NCBI RefSeq assembly: GCF_000341285.1
Contig: NW_005178433.1
Coordinates: 1-64,000 of the forward strand
Origin: Galdieria sulphuraria
Taxonomy: Eukaryota > Rhodophyta > Bangiophyceae > Galdieriales > Galdieriaceae
Length of the DNA stretch: 64,000 nucleotides
Reading direction: 5' to 3'
Below the pieces are notes generated by a model, which was not told the origin of the DNA, searched no databases, and saw only the letters and a list, made by a program, of their open reading frames with translations. Within the stretch, counting starts at the first letter, position 1; the number at the start of each line of letters is the position of its first letter. Of the stretch, positions 58,170-64,000 are shown one piece after another. The position numbers were made by a program, and so were the translations under genes.

Positions 58170-61100
58170 ATGAGTCAATACTCCGAAGAACAACTTACCA
58201 CCAGGCACGAACAAGGAATACACAGTTTAGAACTACGAGCAGGTATTGAAAGACTTCGGAAAAAGTTGGGAAGCAAAGAACAACAGCGTTCCAGATTATC
58301 AGAGGAACGCACAACGACAACAATGACGAGGGAACCTGGAAACTTACAAAGGTCACCTACTCCCATTGCCTTGGACAGAATAACAATTGAAGAGTCACCT
58401 AGAAAGAAAGACAGAAAACCTCTTTCAACAAGAGTTTCTTCTAGTTCGCCAGATAAGCTGAATGGAGCCGAACTCGGAAAGTGGAACGAAAGTGCTGTTG
58501 AAGGTGGACAAACATTGCACTTACGGACAAGCTCTTTACCGAGAGAGTCTAGAAGAGAAGATACACCAAGAAGATCCTCTTCGAGTCCTGACACCCACTT
58601 TTGGTCCTTGAGTTCGCCAAAACTTTCCAAAAACCGTTCAGGAAACTTGAGCGACTCTAAAGTTGTTGAAAGTTGGACCGATGAACAACAGGATTTTCCA
58701 CCTCGTAGTGTAAGTAGTTTTAAAGCACTGGGAGTAATATCTAAATTCGTTCAGTATTCGTCAGGTTCTTCTAAAAGTCCTACTCAATTTAGATTGAGCG
58801 AACTGGAGGGCGCCTCAAAGAGGACAAGTTTGCGTAGCCACCTTAGAGTCTCACCAGTGAAGAGCTACGTTGGTTTGACTGCACAGAGAAAGTCCGATAG
58901 TGAAGTTTTTCAAGAAGTGAAAAGAAGAACTCGTTCTGCGTCCTGGGGAAATGTGGACGATGTCACGACTCCTAATAACCGTGAAAGGTAAGGAATATTT
59001 CAGTTCTTTGAGTTGTTTAATGGATTCATAGAGTTTCGACTGTGGAGAAGCAAATTTATACCAAAGATTTCGAAAGAATTCTGCAGAAAAGAAACCTTGC
59101 AGAGTGGAAGAAGAGAGCGGACAGGCTTTCTAAAAGTGACGACTTGAATCATTATCGAGATGTTTTAAGTTCTCCACCTTCAGCAAACAAGAGAAGGTCG
59201 GCACCGAGTAGTCCTAATTATGAAAGTAAGTGGGTCTTGTCAGAAACTTCTATATAACCCACTGCATTCCATAGAAGATTACTCGTTTTCTGATAACAAT
59301 CATGAAGCAGACTTATCGATGGATAAGATAAATACTGCCTTTGAGAATCTGGGAATACATGTATGAACAGTTTTTGTACATTATCGTTTGTCAGACCGAC
59401 CAATATTGTAGGAAACCCATATATCTGACTCAAAATCTCCTGCAACAGAAGATAGTATTCGAGAAACCTATGAGACAGTAGAAAACCTATCAGATAATTC
59501 GGAAGATTCGATGGATGAAGAAGCAAAGAGCTTGTCAAACGTAGACAGTGGTTTGTTTAGTCACAATTCCATTCCAGAAGAACCGAAACTGCTTTCCATT
59601 ATACCTTCTGTCGAGTTTGAGTTGAAAAGTCCTTCAAGAGAAGATTTTATTGCTTCAGAGCTCATTGGGTAAGTTGGCAGAGTCTCATTGTTCGTTAAAT
59701 TGACATTGTGTCTTGTGATAGGGAAGGGGCGTATAGCAAAGTTTTACGTGCAACTCATAAACCGACCGCCAAAGAGTATGCAGTAAAAGTTGTATCAAAG
59801 CAGATGGCCCGAAAGTTGGGACAAGAAGGAAGACTCATTAACGAACAGGTTTGTCTTCAGATGGTTATCGGTCATCCATTTATTGCACGTTTGGCTTCTC
59901 TTTTTGAGGACGAATCTTTTCTGTATTTTGTAATTGAATTTTGTCCTTATGGAGATATGAATAATCTTATTAAAATTGCTCGTCGTAAGAATCGAGCTTT
60001 AACTAAAGACACTATAAGATTTTATGCAGCCGAGCTAGTTAGTGCATTGGAGAAAGTGCACAAAGAAGTATGGACGAGTTGACAAATTTAGACCGGCAAT
60101 TAATTATTTTTAGGGAATCATTCACAGGGATGTAAAACCACAGAATATCTTAATTGGAGATCGCGGTCACTTGAAACTGACGGACTTTGGCATTGCAGCT
60201 CGTATTCAGTCTCCCAACAGCAATAGAGACACTGGGGATTTCGACAGTAGTTTAGATTCAGCAGATCGGAGAAATTCTTTTGTTGGTACTTTCACATATA
60301 TGGCCCCTGAGGTAAATATCTTTGCATGACATTATAAAGAACGATGTGAATAACAAACCTTTCTATAGCTTATTCGGGAGGAAGGAGCCTGTTTTGCGAG
60401 CGATCTTTGGGCATTGGGTGTTATCTTATATCAAATGTTTACTGGAGAAGTTCCTTTCAAAGGAAGTTCGGACTACTTGCTGTTTCAAAGTATTTTGAAA
60501 GGCCATGTTGAATTCCCCAAAAATTTTCCATCTGCGAGTGGTCGAGACTTGATCGAAAAGCTTCTAGTAACAGATGTAGATATGCGCCTTGGAGCCAAAG
60601 GCTATGATGATTTGAAGAACCACTCGTTCTTTCGAGGTATTCGTTTTGAATTTTTAGACAAAGTTAGTTGTCCTAGCCTATTTTTGTTGCTTTTGCTTAT
60701 TTTCTCAAAGGTTGACGCCACAAAAGTTTTGGACATTGGAAATAGCTCTTCTCAGAGGAATGCTTTGAAAACGGTTGGCAAGACTATTGGTTCCATTTTT
60801 AGTGTGGTTGGAAATGTTGCCAATTTGGCTTCGTTGGCTGAAATTTGGGATTCATCTAAATGTATGTTGACTTATTGTTGACGAGAAATGGTTTCTCAAT
60901 ACATTTATTTTTTAGTTGGTTCTGTGTATGAGAAGGAGTTGGATGATTCCAATGAGATGACTACCCCATTAGAGCTGTATATTAGTCATGAAAAGTGAGC
61001 ATTATTTTATTTGTCGTAGTAAGTTCCTTACTTTGCTTTTAGATGGAGGCAGTCTTCAAGAAAAGTATTGAATCTTGCCGTGGAATGGACTGGCAATTTG

Positions 61101-61696
61101 GTTTTAAGACATCCCGTTGAGGTTGGTGTATTTTTTGAACTTTCAGAGATATTGTTTTGATTGGATGAAAAAGGTTGCAAAGGACTTGTTAGCGAGAGAA
61201 AAGAGTATTTTGGAAGAAGCTGATCGAGATTGGGCTCTTGTTCCATCGGATGAATATAAGGAGTTTTTAGTGGCAGCGGCACAATTACAGTCTGTTAGTC
61301 CTAGTAACTTGACAGATCCTGAACGTATTGCTTTTTGGACTACGATGTATCACGTTATGTTCCTTCATATTTTAAAGTTTCTTACTCCTGTGACAAGAGC
61401 ACTAAGAAACGAACGTTTTTTTCGAGATGCATTTTACAGAATATATACTTTGGATTACTGTTTGGATGATATTGAGTAGGAAAATTTTGTATATTTTGTT
61501 GAAAGCAAGTTGTAACATGCTTTGTGTATCTCATAGATATGGTATGTTGGGAGCTGGACAAAAAGGAAGGAAGCCGTATTTTCTACCAGATGATCCCCGA
61601 GACACTATACGAGTGCAAGAAGTTGAACCTGCTTGTTTTGAAATGCTGCATAAAATTCGAGTGAGCAGAGGCTTCTGTGAATCGTTTTATCAGTAG
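58170..61696 (+). CDS. PDK1-like AGC kinase fused to a DUF547 domain
   Basis: Twelve exons (58170-58987, 59032-59225, 59275-59360, 59412-59668, 59722-60067, 60114-60311, 60369-60662, 60711-60861, 60916-60994, 61043-61100, 61147-61475, 61537-61696) give 989 aa. The first 450 residues are Ser/Arg-rich and probably disordered. The kinase (about 450-730) has [11 protein letters not shown], the AVK lysine, [31 protein letters not shown] and [20 protein letters not shown], closest to 3-phosphoinositide-dependent kinase 1. About 100 linker residues follow, then a DUF547 domain: [36 protein letters not shown]. No stop or promoter-size gap separates the two. The intron at 61101 has a poor donor (gtttta). 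The C-terminus is uncertain: splicing at 61658 would replace the last 11 residues and extend the protein. Confidence 0.82.
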
Positions 61697-61878
61697 AAAA
61701 AGACGATAACCTTAAGAGAGATTTTGTCTTTTAATGATGATGGATCGATCAGCTTAGATTGTATCCCTTTTTGGAATTTTGGGTATAACTCATGCTATCT
61801 TTTTCTTATTATAAAGGGTAACAACCACTGTATAGTTGAAACTATTTGATATATAGAATATAAAACCATTCAAATTTC

Positions 61879-64000
61879 ATGTCGTCTTCAGAAAACTCGC
61901 AAGATTGGCCACGTGAAAATGAAGACCAGTTTATGTGGCGTTTCAACAGTTTTCGTTCACCGGAGCCTTCCACGAGCGGTACACAGCGCCGCTCAGAGAC
62001 AAGTAGGTTTATGGAGAGAGAAAGAGAGATTACTCAAGGTGTTAGAAGAAGACAGCGTTCACTTTTGCCTTCTCTTTCTCGAATGGTCGGCTTTGAAAGT
62101 GAACGTGGAAGAGCAACAGGGTCTGATAGAGAGCTGTCACAATCCTACGTAGAAGCCTACTCCACCAATATAAAGAAAACAAAACAAGGCAAAAAGAAAT
62201 ATCAGCGAAAGACAGCAACTTGTAGTCAATTAGAAAACCTTATGGAAGCTTTGTTCTATCGAGAGTGTGGATTTGTGAAAGCGTCATCTGGGTCTTGTCG
62301 TTTTTTTCGAATAGTTTATCGTGCAATAGTTCCGAATGGTGGTGCAACTTTAGATGTGAAGCTTCCAAATATAATCATCCGAAGGTTTACACCCGATGGA
62401 AAGTATCTGGTTTGTTTCAGTCAGAATCAAAAGGATTTAGTGGTCTACAGGTTTGTATAATGATGAGTATGTTGGTTGTTAAATTACTGAATTCGAATCA
62501 GGTATGTTGGACCTCATTTTTGCACTAAAGGTCCTGTTTCCGACATAGAGTCCATGAATAAGGAAAAGAATCATTCTGATATTCTTAACTCTTTCGAACA
62601 TTTCTTTTCACTTCACTTTCAAAGGACTGTTGCTTTAAGAAGTGAAATTCTTTGTAAAACATTTTGTATAGCTGGGTTGAATGGAACCTGTTTGATTGTG
62701 GCTTCCTGGTCACCTCCACAGGCTTCTAGTAGTATCGATGATAGAGAAACTGTTTCTAGCACAAGTAGAGAAAGACCTGCATTGAATTTCGTACCTTGTT
62801 TGGAAAAATTGAGTTTACATACTGTAAATGTAGAAACTGGTTGTTTATGTGACAGTTGGAGTCTTCGGGATGACTTTGTGGATTTGGAAAATCATTCCGG
62901 TGTGCATTTATTGGAAGATACTTTATTGGTTTTATCTCTACGTTTTCAGGTGAGGGAGTAAATGACAATTTTTTACACTTTGACTCAACACGCAGATATA
63001 AGAAGTTGCACATTTTGAAGCTACTTCCTTCCGGAATGTTGGTACCCTTTAAGGAAATAGGTCCTCATTGTTTTGAAGATGATTCCCTAGTGATAGCTCA
63101 AATGGAGGAAAGGGAAAGAAGGTTTCGTCTCAGTCTGGAAAATCACAAATGGTTCTCATTAAGAGGAGTTCATTGGAATTTTGAACCTGAAGAGGTTTTA
63201 GAGAGTCGGGTAGAAAATACAGGTTTGGGAAATGGAATGGCTTCGAGAGGGTTTTATGCAGGATTGATGCATCGCATTTTGACTTATTTCTATACTCATT
63301 CAATGTATTCGGACAATGTAGACTCGAATTCTCGCTCACAATTCTTTGATCGGTTTCAGGATTATACTTCATTCGTCATATTGAAAGCTCAGCTTTTGGA
63401 CACTGAACATATCATCCTAAGATTGGCAAGAGCAGAAGATGCTCAAAGAGCCATGGATCCTTCGTTGATGACCTTTTTCTTAGGTTTTTACAATATGACA
63501 AGTACTCATTTTGCGGCTATTTTGTCCAACAACCATAGTGAACTTGCAAAGATTGTAGAAAATCATAGCAGCAAGTTTTTACATACCTGTATGTCTTCCG
63601 ATTTTTATTATGGAGGATCGAGTCCTACTATTCGATATCGTTTTTTACTTGGAAGCGATAGAACTTCGAAAGAAGGAGGAAACTGGTCAGAGCATACAGT
63701 GAAACGAATTCTTTCTTCCATACCATGTTCTTGTCAAGTGTTTCATCACAGGTATTGCATATTTGCTTGATCCTATTTCTATATTTTGAACTTGTTGCTA
63801 GTCCTTATTTAGATAGAAAACTGTTCTCATTTGATGAAAGCAAATTGTTGGCGTTACAAGGATACAAAATGATTCCCTGTAGTGATACAGGAGTCATCAA
63901 GTTTACTCTTTCATCAGGAGGGCCGCTACGGTTCAAACTTCGTTCAGACTTTCGTCCGCAGTCAGAATCCGCAGAAAACTGGAAACGGCTGACTAGTTTT
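61879..64000 (+). CDS. DET1: DET1 homologue (partial, runs off the window)
   Basis: Exons 61879-62450, 62502-62949, 63006-63751 and 63802-64000 (continuing) give 655 aa so far. DET1 is a WD-like subunit of the CUL4-DDB1 ubiquitin ligase (COP10-DET1-DDB1 in plants) that represses light responses. Family features are IIIRRFTPDGKYLVCFSQN, YVGPHFCTKGPVSD, LEDTLLVLSLRFQ joined to LHILKLLPSGML, the GPHCFEDDSLVIAQ segment, GFYAGLMHRILTYFY, and SPYLDRKLFSFDESKLLALQ. The second intron uses the acceptor at 63005; an earlier AG at 62995 would break the frame. Residues 1-105 are basic and low-complexity, longer than in plants. The 3' end lies beyond 64000. Confidence 0.92.

Overview
The window looks like nuclear DNA of a unicellular red alga of the Cyanidiophyceae, most like Galdieria (inference). 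Supporting signs are very compact spacing, about 75 deducible introns that are nearly all 43-69 nt long with plain GT-AG ends, an AT-leaning composition, and gene content. That content includes a phycobilisome-degradation NblA homologue with a long N-terminal extension, plant-type class II DAHP synthase, a fused aspartokinase-homoserine dehydrogenase and DET1, alongside eukaryotic GCN2, GATOR2, PRP22, syntaxin-5 and PDK1. No transposon, virus-like element or CRISPR array was recognised.

Layout. 0-10 kb: tRNA-Thr(UGU), 4-hydroxyphenylpyruvate dioxygenase, an unknown membrane protein, the NblA-like gene, a divergent P1-like small gene, a Trp-rich ESV1/LESV-like protein, a coiled-coil protein and DAHP synthase. 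10-24.6 kb: membrane-anchored aspartic protease, FIT/lipid-phosphatase-like membrane protein, HAD protein, mitochondrial ABC exporter ATM1, BAR-domain protein, PFKFB, Sed5/syntaxin-5 and cytosolic TrpRS. 24.6-40.2 kb: PRP22 helicase, 5'-nucleotidase-like protein, a small HMG/YABBY-like protein, a one-TM protein, GCN2, DDX41 and aspartokinase-homoserine dehydrogenase. 40.2-51.8 kb: NFX1-type zinc finger, RING-H2 protein, PUS10, COX19, a bacterial-type alcohol dehydrogenase, a GT25 glycosyltransferase, glutaryl-CoA dehydrogenase and a Lon-N-domain protein. 51.8-52.5 kb: an AT-rich island without a clear gene. 52.5-64 kb: RING protein, RibF-like FAD synthetase, KH-DUF1771-Smr protein, a MIOS/Sea4 protein without its propeller, an unknown gene, a PDK1-like kinase fused to DUF547, and DET1 cut by the window end.

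Genes are not grouped by pathway, but several themes recur. Amino-acid and tyrosine metabolism is represented by DAHPS, AK-HSDH, HPD and GCDH. Nutrient signalling is represented by GCN2, GATOR2, PFKFB and PDK1. Spacing is extreme: three divergent pairs share 23-43 bp between start codons, one convergent pair overlaps at the stop codons, and DDX41 and GCN2 are 28 bp apart on the same strand. All exon structures below were deduced by eye from splice motifs and frame continuity; no transcript data were available.
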